A model generated the notes under the pieces. It had not been told where the DNA came from and ran no database searches. It saw only the letters and a program-made list of their open reading frames with translations. DNA of 38,259 nucleotides from Clostridiaceae bacterium (GTDB taxonomy: Bacteria; Bacillota; Clostridia; Clostridiales; Clostridiaceae), in the NCBI GenBank assembly GCA_029219285.1, contig JAQXTC010000052.1, positions 1 to 38,259 on the forward strand, given 5' to 3'. A program made the position numbers and the translations under genes. Positions 7,631 to 16,668 of the stretch are shown in pieces (the first letter of the stretch is position 1; every line of letters begins with the position of its first letter).

Positions 7631-10213
7631 ATGGCTATAGACAAAAATTCAAATAAAAAAGCTAAAGCTAATAAAGCTCCAGCAAAAAATAAGAAAACTC
7701 CCAAAAAAAGTAAACATAAAAATAAGAAAAAAAGAAATAGATTTGGCACTATACTAAAACGTACTTTTTTAACTCTATTATTTTTATGTTTAATTGCAGT
7801 TGTCATTGCTGGTGGTTATATATTTGCTGTAATAAAAAGCACACCTGATTTAGATATAAATGAAGTTACTAATTTAAGTCAACCAACTTCACTTTATGAT
7901 GATAAAGGCGAATTTATGGATACACTCCATTCAGAAATTAATAGAACTGTTGTTGGGTATGATAAAATACCTGATAACTTAAAAAATGCCTATATATCTA
8001 TTGAAGATGAGCGTTTTATGACTCATTCAGGAATAGATATACGAAGAATTGCTGGTTCATTAGTAACTGATATTCAAAAGATATTTGTTGGTCAAACTAA
8101 TTTTCATGGTGGTTCAACTATAACTCAACAATTATTAAAGAATACAATCTTAACAAATGAAAATTCTAATATTGAAAGAAAAATAAAAGAAATATATTAT
8201 GCTCTACAACTTGAGAAACAGTTATCTAAGGACGAAATATTAAATCAATACTTAAATACAATTCCTTTAGGTGGTACTGCATACGGTGTTGAAGCAGCTT
8301 CAAAATTATATTTTGGTAAGTCAGTACAAGATTTAAGCTTAATTGAATGTGCTTATATCGCTGGTATTACTCAAGCACCAACTTATTATAGTGCATATAA
8401 CGAAAAGAACAAAAATGATCCCTCATCTTATATAAATAGAACTAAGACTGTTTTAAGTAAAATGAAAGAACTAAATAAGATTAGTGATGAAGAATATAAT
8501 AAAGCAATTTCAGACATTGATAATGGCGGACTTCAATTTAAATCTGCAAAAGAAGATTATTCTCTACAATACGAATGGTACATTAATCCTGCCATTTCTC
8601 AAGTTAAAGAAGATCTAAAAAAGAAATATAAATATACAGATGAAGAAGTATCAAAACTATTAGCTAATGGCGGATTAAAAATTCATACTAATATGAACAG
8701 AGAACTACAAGATTATACTCAAGATGTTTTAGATAAATATAGTTCAACAAATGTAGGATACCAAGAAACCACTATTGCCGGTACAAATACTCCTGAATTT
8801 CAAGCTTCTGCTACCATTGTAGACTATAAAACAGGTAAAGTACTTGCTATGATTGGAGGAAGAGGACAACATGATGCACTTACAGCTAATAGAGCTTATG
8901 ATGTATTAAAACCTATCGGATCTACTACTAAGCCATTAACTGTATACGGACCAGCAATTAATGAAAAAATATTAACTGCTGCTTCTACCATTGATGACTC
9001 TCCAATTCCTGATAGTATTGCTAAACAATATGGCTATACTAAAAGTTCTGAAACAGGAGAATATTTAAGTAACGATGATAGACAATTCTCTGGAAACATT
9101 GCACTAAGAGATGGATTAAGACAATCGAAAAACGTAGCTTCCGTTTTAGTTGAGAATCAATTAGGTTTAAAAACAGGTGTCTCTTATGGTGAAAAAGTTG
9201 GTTTAAAATATAATGATGTTTCCAAAACTTCAATGTCTGCTGTTGCCTTAGGTGAATTTGATAATGCAAATGGTAGCGATGGTGGTAATACATTTATAAC
9301 ATCATCAGCCTTCGGAATTTTTGGAAACAATGGTCTTTATACAACTCCAAAACTTTATTCTCAAGTTATAGATGCTTCCGGTAATTCAATTTTGGATGCT
9401 GAAGTTGAAACAAAGCAAATTTTATCACCTGAAGCAGCCTATATTACCTATGATATTTTAAAAGGTTCTTGTGAATATACTGGACCAAATGCCAAATGGG
9501 GTTCAATGCCAGTTGCTGGTAAGACTGGTACTACAACTGGAAGGAGAAACCTATGGTTTACAGGAATAACTCCATATCTTTCTGGTTCCATTTGGATTGG
9601 TTATGACACTCCAAAAGAACTGCATACAAGTTCAAATTCAGCTGCTGGATTATGGGGAAAGATTATGGCAAAAGCTCATGAAAATATGGCGGTTACAGAT
9701 ATCGATAAACCTTCTGGAATAGTTGAAGCTGAAGTTTGTAAAGATAGTGGTAAATTAGCTACTGATTTATGTAGAAGCGATGTACGTCCTGACTCTGGAA
9801 GTAGAGTTTACACAGAAATGTTTATTGAAGGTACTGAACCTACTTCTTACTGTGAAAACCATGTTAAAGTTTCAATAAACAGTTCTAATGGAAAACTTGC
9901 TAATGCCAATACTCCAGAAGGACTAAAAGTTGATAGAGTTGCTGTTCAGAAAGCAAATGCAAATAGTAAATGTGCTGATTATAAATATATAGTACCAACA
10001 GAGCAAGATGATATGGTTGCAACTCCATCGGAGTCTACACCTGAAGCTGAAGAGGAAAATCCAGATGGTTCTGATTCAACTGATACATCAAACCAAGATA
10101 ACGATGATAAAAACAATCCTGAAAATCCAGATACTGGTGGTAGTACATCAAAACCTGATAACGATAAAGATGAAGATAAAGACAAAGATAAAGATAAAAA
10201 CAAAAAAGTATAA
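7631..10213 (+). CDS. Class A penicillin-binding protein (PBP1a type, glycosyltransferase and transpeptidase)
   Basis: The 860-residue protein polymerises and cross-links peptidoglycan. A lysine-rich cytoplasmic tail (1-38) precedes one membrane helix (about 45-68). The GT51 glycosyltransferase domain (about 85-270) has the catalytic IEDERF (Glu125) and GGSTITQQLLKN. The transpeptidase domain has STTK (Ser431-Lys434), SKN (499-501) and KTG (631-633). The C-terminal ~70 residues are a low-complexity tail rich in Asp, Glu, Asn, Ser and Lys ending in repeated DKDKDK. The GT motifs and all three transpeptidase motifs are intact. AGGAGG lies close to the ATG. It is probably monocistronic and ends at a strong hairpin. 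Confidence 0.96.
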   Translation: MAIDKNSNKKAKANKAPAKNKKTPKKSKHKNKKKRNRFGTILKRTFLTLLFLCLIAVVIAGGYIFAVIKSTPDLDINEVTNLSQPTSLYDDKGEFMDTLHSEINRTVVGYDKIPDNLKNAYISIEDERFMTHSGIDIRRIAGSLVTDIQKIFVGQTNFHGGSTITQQLLKNTILTNENSNIERKIKEIYYALQLEKQLSKDEILNQYLNTIPLGGTAYGVEAASKLYFGKSVQDLSLIECAYIAGITQAPTYYSAYNEKNKNDPSSYINRTKTVLSKMKELNKISDEEYNKAISDIDNGGLQFKSAKEDYSLQYEWYINPAISQVKEDLKKKYKYTDEEVSKLLANGGLKIHTNMNRELQDYTQDVLDKYSSTNVGYQETTIAGTNTPEFQASATIVDYKTGKVLAMIGGRGQHDALTANRAYDVLKPIGSTTKPLTVYGPAINEKILTAASTIDDSPIPDSIAKQYGYTKSSETGEYLSNDDRQFSGNIALRDGLRQSKNVASVLVENQLGLKTGVSYGEKVGLKYNDVSKTSMSAVALGEFDNANGSDGGNTFITSSAFGIFGNNGLYTTPKLYSQVIDASGNSILDAEVETKQILSPEAAYITYDILKGSCEYTGPNAKWGSMPVAGKTGTTTGRRNLWFTGITPYLSGSIWIGYDTPKELHTSSNSAAGLWGKIMAKAHENMAVTDIDKPSGIVEAEVCKDSGKLATDLCRSDVRPDSGSRVYTEMFIEGTEPTSYCENHVKVSINSSNGKLANANTPEGLKVDRVAVQKANANSKCADYKYIVPTEQDDMVATPSESTPEAEEENPDGSDSTDTSNQDNDDKNNPENPDTGGSTSKPDNDKDEDKDKDKDKNKKV

Positions 10214-10234
10214 AAATATAAACTATAAAAAAAT

Positions 10235-10277
10235 AATACTAAATATATTGGAAACAATATATTTAGTATTTTTTTAT
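10235..10277 (+). terminator. Intrinsic terminator of the PBP gene
   Basis: A perfect 16-bp AT-rich stem (10235-10250 with 10255-10270) is closed by a GAAA tetraloop and followed by a T-run. Confidence 0.85.
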
Positions 10278-10295
10278 ATTTTGGGATTAGGCATT

Positions 10296-10348
10296 TTTTA
10301 TAAATGAATTTTAACCAATATTAATTATTCATAAATTCATTTATAAAA
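10296..10348. repeat. 16-bp perfect inverted repeat upstream of AGCS symporter gene
   Basis: TTTTATAAATGAATTT (10296-10311) and its exact reverse complement (10333-10348) flank a 21-base spacer. It lies after the PBP terminator and ~75 bases before the symporter promoter. Both arms contain the shorter palindrome-like AAATTCATTT. It may be a regulator site or a fold-back structure; no known box was recognised. Confidence 0.55.
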
Positions 10349-10420
10349 TTACATTTTTCTTATTTTTAATCACTTTTAGACTCTATTGCCCACAAAGTAT
10401 GAAATATACATCACGATTTC

Positions 10421-10449
10421 TTGCATTTTATATAATTATATTGTAAAAT
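10421..10449 (+). promoter_or_regulatory. Probable promoter of the AGCS symporter gene
   Basis: TTGCAT (10421-10426) and TAAAAT (10444-10449) are 17 bases apart, about 50 bases before the start codon. Confidence 0.45.
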
Positions 10450-10495
10450 TATATAAACAAGCATAACTAAAGATTACTTAAGGGGGACTGTTATT

Positions 10496-11899
10496 ATGGA
10501 TTTAATTACAAATCTGCTATCAAATTTTAATGATTTATTATGGACATATATCTTAATAGCATTATTACTTGTACTAGGCTTATATTTTTCTATAAAAACG
10601 AAATTTGTTCAATTCAGATATTTTAAAGAGATGTTTAGATTGATTGGAGATGGTGTCAGCAAAGATAAAAAAGAAGGTTCTGTTTCATCTTTCCAAGCAT
10701 TCTGCATTAGCACAGCTTCTAGAGTTGGAACTGGTAACTTAGCAGGAATTGCCATTGCTTTAAGCATAGGTGGCGCTGGTGCAATATTTTGGATGTGGCT
10801 TATAGCACTTATTGGCTCTTCATCAAGTTTTATTGAATCTACTCTTGCTCAAATTTTTAAAGTTAAAGATGAAAAAACAGGAACATATAGAGGTGGTCCT
10901 GCATACTACATGAAAAAAGGATTAAACAATAAATGGATGGGTATTGCATTTTCAATACTTATAACAATTTGTTTCGGATTAATCTTTAATTCTGTTCAAT
11001 CCAATACAATTGCTTTAGCACTTAATGAAGCCTTTGGATCAAATCAAACTATTATTGGAATTTTACTAGCTGTAATTTCTTCAATAATTATTTTTGGCGG
11101 AGTACATAGAGTCGCTAAAGTTTCAGAAGTTATCGTACCAATTATGGCTTTAGCATACATAGCAGTTGCAATTTTTGTTGTTGTAACTAACTATTCAAAA
11201 ATACCATCAATATTTATTTCAATATTTGAAAGCGCTTTTGGATTTAGGCAAGCTGTAGGAGGTACAATTGGAGGTACTCTTCTTATTGGTATAAAAAGAG
11301 GTTTATTTTCAAATGAAGCTGGAATGGGAAGCGCACCTAATGCAGCTGCAACTGCAGATGTTTCACACCCAGTAAAACAAGGCTTAATTCAAACTCTTGG
11401 AGTTTTTACAGATACTATCATTATTTGTAGTTGTACTGCTTTTATAATTTTATTATCACCTATTGATTTAACTAATACCGAACTAACCGGAATTCAACTT
11501 ACTCAAAATGCATTAAGTTCACAAGTTGGATCTTGGGGAAGTTATTTCATTGCAATTTGTGTCTTACTATTTGCTTTTAGCTCAATCATAGGTAACTACT
11601 ACTATGGAGAATCTAACATAGAGTTTTTAACAACAAAAAGATTCTATTTATCAATATATAGAATCCTGGTAATTACCATGATATTTATAGGTTCAATAGC
11701 CAATTTAAATATTGTATGGACATTAGCTGACATTTTCATGGGAATAATGGCAATTCTAAACTTAGTAGCTATTACTTGCCTTAGTAAAATTGCTATTAAT
11801 GCTTTAATTGATTATACAAAGCAAAAACAAGCTGGTATTAAAGATCCTATTTTCAAAGCAAATTCAATGCCAGAACTATATTTAGATGAATGGAAATAA
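10496..11899 (+). CDS. Sodium:alanine/glycine symporter, AGCS family
   Basis: The 467-residue multi-pass membrane protein has the AGCS signatures: SRVGTGNLAGIAIALSIGG (about 77-95), GGPAYYMKKGL (about 133-143), and the GIKRGLFSNEAGMGSAPNA block (about 265-283). Members import alanine or glycine with Na+; the exact substrate here is inferred. The start has a GGGGGA site eight bases upstream. Unlike the second AGCS gene at 19857-21224, no glycine riboswitch precedes it, so the two paralogues are probably regulated differently and may prefer different substrates. It has its own promoter and a shared terminator. Confidence 0.93.
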   Translation: MDLITNLLSNFNDLLWTYILIALLLVLGLYFSIKTKFVQFRYFKEMFRLIGDGVSKDKKEGSVSSFQAFCISTASRVGTGNLAGIAIALSIGGAGAIFWMWLIALIGSSSSFIESTLAQIFKVKDEKTGTYRGGPAYYMKKGLNNKWMGIAFSILITICFGLIFNSVQSNTIALALNEAFGSNQTIIGILLAVISSIIIFGGVHRVAKVSEVIVPIMALAYIAVAIFVVVTNYSKIPSIFISIFESAFGFRQAVGGTIGGTLLIGIKRGLFSNEAGMGSAPNAAATADVSHPVKQGLIQTLGVFTDTIIICSCTAFIILLSPIDLTNTELTGIQLTQNALSSQVGSWGSYFIAICVLLFAFSSIIGNYYYGESNIEFLTTKRFYLSIYRILVITMIFIGSIANLNIVWTLADIFMGIMAILNLVAITCLSKIAINALIDYTKQKQAGIKDPIFKANSMPELYLDEWK

Positions 11900-11932
11900 A
11901 AAAGATGCCAAATTAATTTTGGCATCTTTTTT
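11900..11932. terminator. Bidirectional terminator between AGCS symporter and YcdB-like gene
   Basis: AAAAGATGCCAAA pairs with TTTGGCATCTTTT around a TTAAT loop. T-runs occur on both strands. It overlaps the stop region of the convergent gene. Confidence 0.85.
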
Positions 11933-12761
11933 ATGCAATGGTATTACTTACTGTAATTTTTTCATTATTTTTAATTTCACCATTTTCTGTAGAAACAAAA
12001 TATCTCATCTTAATATCATTTTTTTCTTCATCTTTTCCACTTACTTCTATGATATAACATAATTCCATTTGCTTATCATCACTATTACAATAAAAAGCTG
12101 TATCAATTTTGTTCTTAGTACAATCTTTATAACTTGTATTAAATTCTTCAAAAACTTTTTGAAAAGCCTCATCTTTATCTACATTAATTGTTATGTCTCC
12201 TATATCTTTATTAACGTTTGGATTAGCATATCCATCAAGCATTCCTGTTTGTTTATTAATATTTAATGATAAATCATACCCATATAATTGATATCCATTA
12301 GCAAGCTTTGAAAATATTATTGTATAATACGGAGCTTCTTTAGCTTTATCTTGATGATTAACACTATAGAACTCACATTCTCCATCATATATCTTTTCAA
12401 TATAACCTTTAGCTAAAGAAACAGCTTCATCTTCATTAATCCTATTATTTAAAGCACTTGCATTACTATTAGAAAATCCTATTACATTTAAATCTTTATC
12501 TACGCTTATCCCATAACTTCCTATAGTGATACTATAATATGTTTTATGAGTCAAAGGATCACTTTGCTTGGTGACATTACCTAAATCATCTTTGGGATAT
12601 ATATCAATCATACTCTCATTATACAATTTATCTAAGAAGCTTCGTGCTATTTTCTTTTCTTTTGCACCTGCTCTTATATACATGAACATACATATTGCTG
12701 TACATACTAAAAGACATAGAAATATTGAAAATATAATAATATTTTTTTTATTCCACTTCAT
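11931..12761 (-). CDS. Membrane-anchored protein with YcdB/PepSY-like domain
   Basis: The 276-residue protein has a short basic N-terminus, one membrane helix (about residues 8-29) and an extracytoplasmic domain. The stretch GISVDKDLNVIGFSNS followed by NEDEAVSLAKGYIEKIYD resembles the YcdB/PepSY-type alpha-beta repeat in which a two-stranded element is followed by an 'EDEA...A' helix; a second copy appears at KQTGMLDGYANP to NVDKDEAFQKVFEEF. Such domains occur in secreted peptidase propeptides and in cell-surface proteins of unknown role. No peptidase motif is present. A GGGGGAA site lies a few bases before the ATG. It is 24 bases downstream of the acetyltransferase fusion gene and may be cotranscribed with it. 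The function is unknown. Confidence 0.65.
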   Translation of the reverse strand: MKWNKKNIIIFSIFLCLLVCTAICMFMYIRAGAKEKKIARSFLDKLYNESMIDIYPKDDLGNVTKQSDPLTHKTYYSITIGSYGISVDKDLNVIGFSNSNASALNNRINEDEAVSLAKGYIEKIYDGECEFYSVNHQDKAKEAPYYTIIFSKLANGYQLYGYDLSLNINKQTGMLDGYANPNVNKDIGDITINVDKDEAFQKVFEEFNTSYKDCTKNKIDTAFYCNSDDKQMELCYIIEVSGKDEEKNDIKMRYFVSTENGEIKNNEKITVSNTIA

Positions 12762-12785
12762 ATTATTCCCCCTTTTTATAATTAA

Positions 12786-13865
12786 CTACTTAATCCCAAG
12801 TATATCTCTTAATTTTAAAGATACTTTTTCACCCACCAATTTACAAACCAATGACAATATCATTTGTAATTCTCCGATGTTATTAGCGCTTAATAGAATT
12901 TTCCCATTATCAACAAAATTTCTATTTGAAATCCTATCTTTATATTCATCCAATTCATTTTTATCATCTATTTCAGGTAAAAATATTCCCTCTAAAGCTC
13001 TGCATCTAATTAAAAACTTTATTCCATTTTCTTGAGAACATAAATAATCTAAATCGTTAAAATTCTTCATAATAAATCTAATTATTTCTTTATCTTTCAC
13101 GTTGTCCTCTATATTAACACTTGAAGGAATCACAATTACTTGAGGCTTGTACATCTCATCTACTACCTCTGTATTTATTGTAAAGCCGTTACTTAATAAT
13201 ATTTTATCCTTAAATGCTACCCCTTTTACTTTAAAGACTTCCTTATTTAAAACATTATTGACTACATTTAATGTGTCATGAAATACAGCATAATCTGACA
13301 TATTCATACCATCATACATTAAAATCCCTATCTCATGTTCTTTTTCTTCTATATTGTTTAAAAAATCTTCCTTTGCAAGTTTAACTTTAACTCCTTCCTT
13401 ATATGTGCCTACTTCAGTAAATCCTAATTTTCTGGCAACACTAACACCAGCATCTGTAGGTATACTATCCATCATCATCTCGCCACCATATTCTAAGAAG
13501 TAATATTCAAGCATTAATTTTAAAGCTTCTTCTGCGTATCCTTTGTTTCTATACCTATAATGTATCTTAACATTAAATCTTGCAATTTTAGTAACTGAAT
13601 CATATCCATGGAAACTAACTTCACCAATAGCCTTATCCCTAATAGTATAAACTAAGCAATAAAAATTCTTACCATCAGTAGGAAAAACCATTTTCTTATA
13701 AAACATTTCCCACTTTTCTTCAGTAAAAGCAAAAGTTCCACCTATATCTCTCATGGTCTCTTCATCAGACCATAATCTTTGGACAAAAGCTAAATCTTTA
13801 TATTGCGGTTGTTTTATATATACTTTTTTACCATTTCTTCTATAGTTACCTTTTCCATTTATCAT
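12786..13865 (-). CDS. GNAT acetyltransferase fused to a DJ-1/PfpI-like domain
   Basis: Residues about 14-165 of this 359-residue protein look like a RimJ/RimL-type GNAT N-acetyltransferase: VYIKQPQYKDLAFVQRLWSD at the start, the acetyl-CoA loop RYRNKGYAEEAL (104-115) and GVSVARKLGFTEVGTYKEG at the end. Residues about 178-350 resemble a class I glutamine-amidotransferase-like DJ-1/PfpI domain: EIGILMYDGMNMSDYAVF, PQVIVIPSS, a cysteine in YLCSQENG (Cys276) where the nucleophile elbow is expected, and NGKILLSANNIGELQMILSLV at the position of the usual 'vtsaG...d.al.lv' end. The second domain assignment is my own pattern match and less certain than the first. The cellular substrate is unknown. 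The YcdB-like gene follows 24 bases downstream. Confidence 0.72.
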   Translation of the reverse strand: MINGKGNYRRNGKKVYIKQPQYKDLAFVQRLWSDEETMRDIGGTFAFTEEKWEMFYKKMVFPTDGKNFYCLVYTIRDKAIGEVSFHGYDSVTKIARFNVKIHYRYRNKGYAEEALKLMLEYYFLEYGGEMMMDSIPTDAGVSVARKLGFTEVGTYKEGVKVKLAKEDFLNNIEEKEHEIGILMYDGMNMSDYAVFHDTLNVVNNVLNKEVFKVKGVAFKDKILLSNGFTINTEVVDEMYKPQVIVIPSSVNIEDNVKDKEIIRFIMKNFNDLDYLCSQENGIKFLIRCRALEGIFLPEIDDKNELDEYKDRISNRNFVDNGKILLSANNIGELQMILSLVCKLVGEKVSLKLRDILGIK

Positions 13866-14113
13866 TTATATCACCTGTTAATTTTACTTATTTACATTAA
13901 ATATCTCATATTTGGGCTATATTATCAATAGCCTTTACTTTTGCACTGCTATTTTTTTATATTTATCGAATATTTTTATTAATTATTCACGTCTTAGTAT
14001 TAGTAAACTTTTTTGATTAAAATACTAAACTTAATTCTCTATAAGTTTTCAATATTCTAAAGTAAGAGGCACTATTTAAAAAGATAATTTTTTCATTTTT
14101 TTATCAAAAAATA
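13866..14113. other. AT-rich divergent intergenic region with TTAGTATT-type boxes
   Basis: No gene was found in this stretch. It holds two inverted copies of TTAGTATT (13994-14001, and as AATACTAA at 14021-14028). Matching boxes recur downstream next to the pot-operon promoter. No transcript start for the acetyltransferase gene was identified with confidence. Confidence 0.4.
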
Positions 14114-14142
14114 TTGATTTTCTATCAAAATGTTTATATAAT
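14114..14142 (+). promoter_or_regulatory. Sigma-A promoter of the polyamine regulator/potABCD operon
   Basis: TTGATT (14114-14119) and TATAAT (14137-14142) are separated by exactly 17 bases, giving a predicted start near 14149. Confidence 0.65.
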
Positions 14143-14153
14143 ATTTTTGTTTG

Positions 14154-14184
14154 TTTAGTAATTTTAAACCTTTAGTTTAGTATT
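14154..14184 (+). promoter_or_regulatory. Candidate operator: repeated TTTAGTA boxes
   Basis: TTTAGTA occurs at 14154-14160 and again within TTTAGTATT at 14176-14184, just downstream of the predicted transcript start. Two further boxes in inverted orientation lie at 13994-14001 and 14021-14028. The position suits a repressor, and the HTH regulator encoded next is the obvious candidate. The binding is inferred. Confidence 0.45.
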
Positions 14185-14217
14185 AGGTTATTTTAATAAA
14201 GATTGTAGGTGTAATAC

Positions 14218-14757
14218 ATGGAAATAGGTGATAAAATTCGAAGACTACGAATTGAAAAACAACTTACTCAAGAAGAACTTGCAAATAGATGCGAATTATC
14301 AAAAGGTTTTATTTCTCAAGTAGAAAACGATCTTACTTCCCCTTCTATAGCAACATTGGTAGATATTCTTGAAATACTCGGAACAAACCTAAAAGAATTC
14401 TTTAATGATAGTGAAGATGAAAGAGTTACATTCAGTCATGAAGATATGTTTGAAACTTCAGATGATGATCTTGGTTATGAACTTATGTGGCTTGTTCCAA
14501 ATGCACAAAAAAACAATATGGAACCTATCATGATAACTTTAAAGACTGATGGTAAATATAAAGAAGAGGAACCTCATGAAGGTGAAGAATTCGGATTTGT
14601 TCTTGCCGGAAGTATTTTTCTCCATATAGGAGATAAAAAATATAAAGTAAAAAAAGGTGAAAGTTTCTACTTCAAACCTAATAGAAATCATTATATTTCT
14701 AATTCAGGGAAAACTACAGCTAAGGTAATATGGATTAGTACTCCACCATCATTTTAG
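14218..14757 (+). CDS. XRE-family HTH regulator with C-terminal cupin, linked to polyamine transport
   Basis: The 179-residue protein has an N-terminal XRE helix-turn-helix (about residues 3-60, [24 protein letters not shown]... with [17 protein letters not shown] as recognition helix region) and a C-terminal cupin barrel (about 95-178, [22 protein letters not shown] and [12 protein letters not shown]). The arrangement is that of PuuR-type regulators, which sense polyamines or related ligands. It lies 26 bases upstream of potA on the same strand, and this regulator-potABCD order is common in Firmicutes, so local control of polyamine uptake is the likely role. The ribosome binding site (GTAGGTG) is moderate. 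Confidence 0.88.
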   Translation: MEIGDKIRRLRIEKQLTQEELANRCELSKGFISQVENDLTSPSIATLVDILEILGTNLKEFFNDSEDERVTFSHEDMFETSDDDLGYELMWLVPNAQKNNMEPIMITLKTDGKYKEEEPHEGEEFGFVLAGSIFLHIGDKKYKVKKGESFYFKPNRNHYISNSGKTTAKVIWISTPPSF

Positions 14758-14783
14758 ATATACAACGAAAGAGGTGTTTATAT

Positions 14784-15833
14784 ATGGATAACAATATTAT
14801 TGAATTGAAGAATATTAGTAAGACTTATGGGGAGAATACAGTATTAGACAACTTATGTTTAAATATTAAAAGCAATGAATTTTTAACTTTACTTGGTCCA
14901 TCTGGATGTGGTAAAACTACGACCCTTAAAATAATTGCAGGTTTTGAAACTGCTGATTCAGGGAAAGTTTTATTTAACGGAAATGATATTTCTTTACTAC
15001 CACCAAATGAAAGACAATTAAATACTGTGTTCCAAAAGTATGCTCTTTTTCCACATATGAATGTTTATGAAAATATTGCTTTTGGCTTAAAAATAAAAAA
15101 ATTATCCAAAGAAATTATTGATCAAAAAGTAAAAGAAATGCTTAAGATGGTCTCTTTATCTGGTTTTGAAAAGAGAAATATAGAATCTTTAAGTGGCGGA
15201 CAACAGCAGCGTGTTGCCATAGCAAGAGCGCTTGTAAATGAACCAAAAGTTCTACTTCTTGATGAGCCTCTTGCTGCACTTGATTTAAAATTAAGAAAAG
15301 AGATGCAATTAGAACTAAAGAATATTCAACAAAGACTTGGAATAACCTTTATTTTTGTTACACATGATCAAGAAGAAGCATTAACAATGTCAGATACAAT
15401 CGTTGTAATGAATAAAGGTGTAATTCAGCAAATGGGTACTCCAGAAGATATCTATAATGAACCTGCTAACGCTTTTGTAGCTGATTTCATAGGTGAAAGT
15501 AATATCTTAGATGGTGTTATGCTTTCAGATTACAAAGTGAATTTCTGTAATAAAGTATTCGATTGTGTTGATAAAGGCTTTAATACTAATGAAAATATTG
15601 ATGTTGTTATACGTCCTGAAGACATTAAAATTGTAGACGCAGATAAAGGTATGCTTACTGGTGTAGTTAAATCTATAATATTTAAAGGTGTTCATTATGA
15701 AATTGTAATTGAAGAAAACAATAATGAATGGATAGCTCATAACACAAAATTTTATGCTGAAGGAAAACACATAGGATTAGACATATATCCAGAAGACATT
15801 CATATTATGAGAAAGGTGAATGATAATGAGTAA
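14784..15833 (+). CDS. potA: Spermidine/putrescine ABC transporter ATPase PotA
   Basis: The 349-residue ABC ATPase powers polyamine import. The Walker A motif is GPSGCGKTT (38-46), the Q-loop lies near [11 protein letters not shown], the signature is [15 protein letters not shown], Walker B is [12 protein letters not shown] and the H-loop is [10 protein letters not shown]. The last ~100 residues form the TOBE-type regulatory domain with [10 protein letters not shown], as in PotA and MalK. The stop codon overlaps the start of potB, so the genes are translationally coupled. AAAGAGGTG precedes the ATG. Confidence 0.95.
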   Translation: MDNNIIELKNISKTYGENTVLDNLCLNIKSNEFLTLLGPSGCGKTTTLKIIAGFETADSGKVLFNGNDISLLPPNERQLNTVFQKYALFPHMNVYENIAFGLKIKKLSKEIIDQKVKEMLKMVSLSGFEKRNIESLSGGQQQRVAIARALVNEPKVLLLDEPLAALDLKLRKEMQLELKNIQQRLGITFIFVTHDQEEALTMSDTIVVMNKGVIQQMGTPEDIYNEPANAFVADFIGESNILDGVMLSDYKVNFCNKVFDCVDKGFNTNENIDVVIRPEDIKIVDADKGMLTGVVKSIIFKGVHYEIVIEENNNEWIAHNTKFYAEGKHIGLDIYPEDIHIMRKVNDNE

Positions 15834-16668
15834 AAAAGATAAATCTATATTAGCTTATCCATATATTTTTTGGAGTTGTTTATTTATAGTTATTCCGCTT
15901 CTAATAGTTTTATTCTTTAGCTTAACAGAATCTACAGCTAATGGTTATAGTTTTAGCTTGTACAATTTTAACAAAATACTTAGCCCTGAATATGGTAAAA
16001 TATTTTATCGTTCTATAAAACTAGCTTTATATTCTACTATTGGCTGTTTAATCTTAGGTTATCCCGTAGCATTTTTTATTTCTAAGATTAAAAGTTCAAA
16101 AAGAAATCTTTTAATAATGTTATTTATCCTTCCTATGTGGATGAATTTTTTATTAAGAACTTATGCTTGGATGCCAATACTAGGTAAAAACGGCCTAATT
16201 AACAATTTTTTAAGTAACTTTGGAATTGGACCAATAGGTTTTTTATATAATGATGGCGCTGTATTACTTGGAATGATTTATAACTTTATTCCTTTTATGG
16301 TTTTACCTATATATACTGTACTATCAAAAATGGATCAAAACTTAATTAATGCAGCTAGCGATTTAGGTGCTAGTCGAAAATATATATTCAGAAAAATAAT
16401 TTTCCCACTTAGTCTTCCAGGAGTAATGTCTGGTATAACTATGGTATTTATGCCTGCAGTTTCGACTTTTGTTATATCAAGTCTTTTAGGCGGTGGACAA
16501 TATATGCTTGTGGGTAATCTTATAGAACAACAATATACAACCATGGGAAATTGGAATTTAGGTTCTTCTCTTTCTATAATTATGATGATAATTATATTAA
16601 TTTCTATGGGATTAATGAATAGATTTAGTAGCGATAACGACATAGAAGGGAGCGCTGGTTTATGGTAA
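15826..16668 (+). CDS. potB: Spermidine/putrescine ABC transporter permease PotB
   Basis: This is an inner-membrane permease of about 280 residues with six predicted membrane segments. The cytoplasmic EAA-type loop is [25 protein letters not shown], near residues 180-205. An ATG six bases upstream (15820) is in frame, but the AAAGGTG ribosome binding site would then be only about one base away; from 15826 the spacing is seven bases, so I chose MSKKDKS as the start. The 5' end overlaps potA and the 3' end overlaps potC, as expected for a tightly coupled transporter operon. Confidence 0.92.
   Translation: MSKKDKSILAYPYIFWSCLFIVIPLLIVLFFSLTESTANGYSFSLYNFNKILSPEYGKIFYRSIKLALYSTIGCLILGYPVAFFISKIKSSKRNLLIMLFILPMWMNFLLRTYAWMPILGKNGLINNFLSNFGIGPIGFLYNDGAVLLGMIYNFIPFMVLPIYTVLSKMDQNLINAASDLGASRKYIFRKIIFPLSLPGVMSGITMVFMPAVSTFVISSLLGGGQYMLVGNLIEQQYTTMGNWNLGSSLSIIMMIIILISMGLMNRFSSDNDIEGSAGLW

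Noticed and set aside
10141-10201. Repeated GATAAAGA-type units near the PBP end as a tandem repeat element
   Set aside because: It is explained by the Asp-Lys repeats in the protein tail.
9979-10257. Open frame opposite the C-terminal tail of the class A PBP
   Set aside because: It is the mirror of a low-complexity Asp/Lys-rich tail and has no ribosome binding site.
10008-10307. Plus-strand open frame overlapping the PBP 3' end and its terminator
   Set aside because: It reads through the hairpin and is Lys/Ile-rich frame noise.
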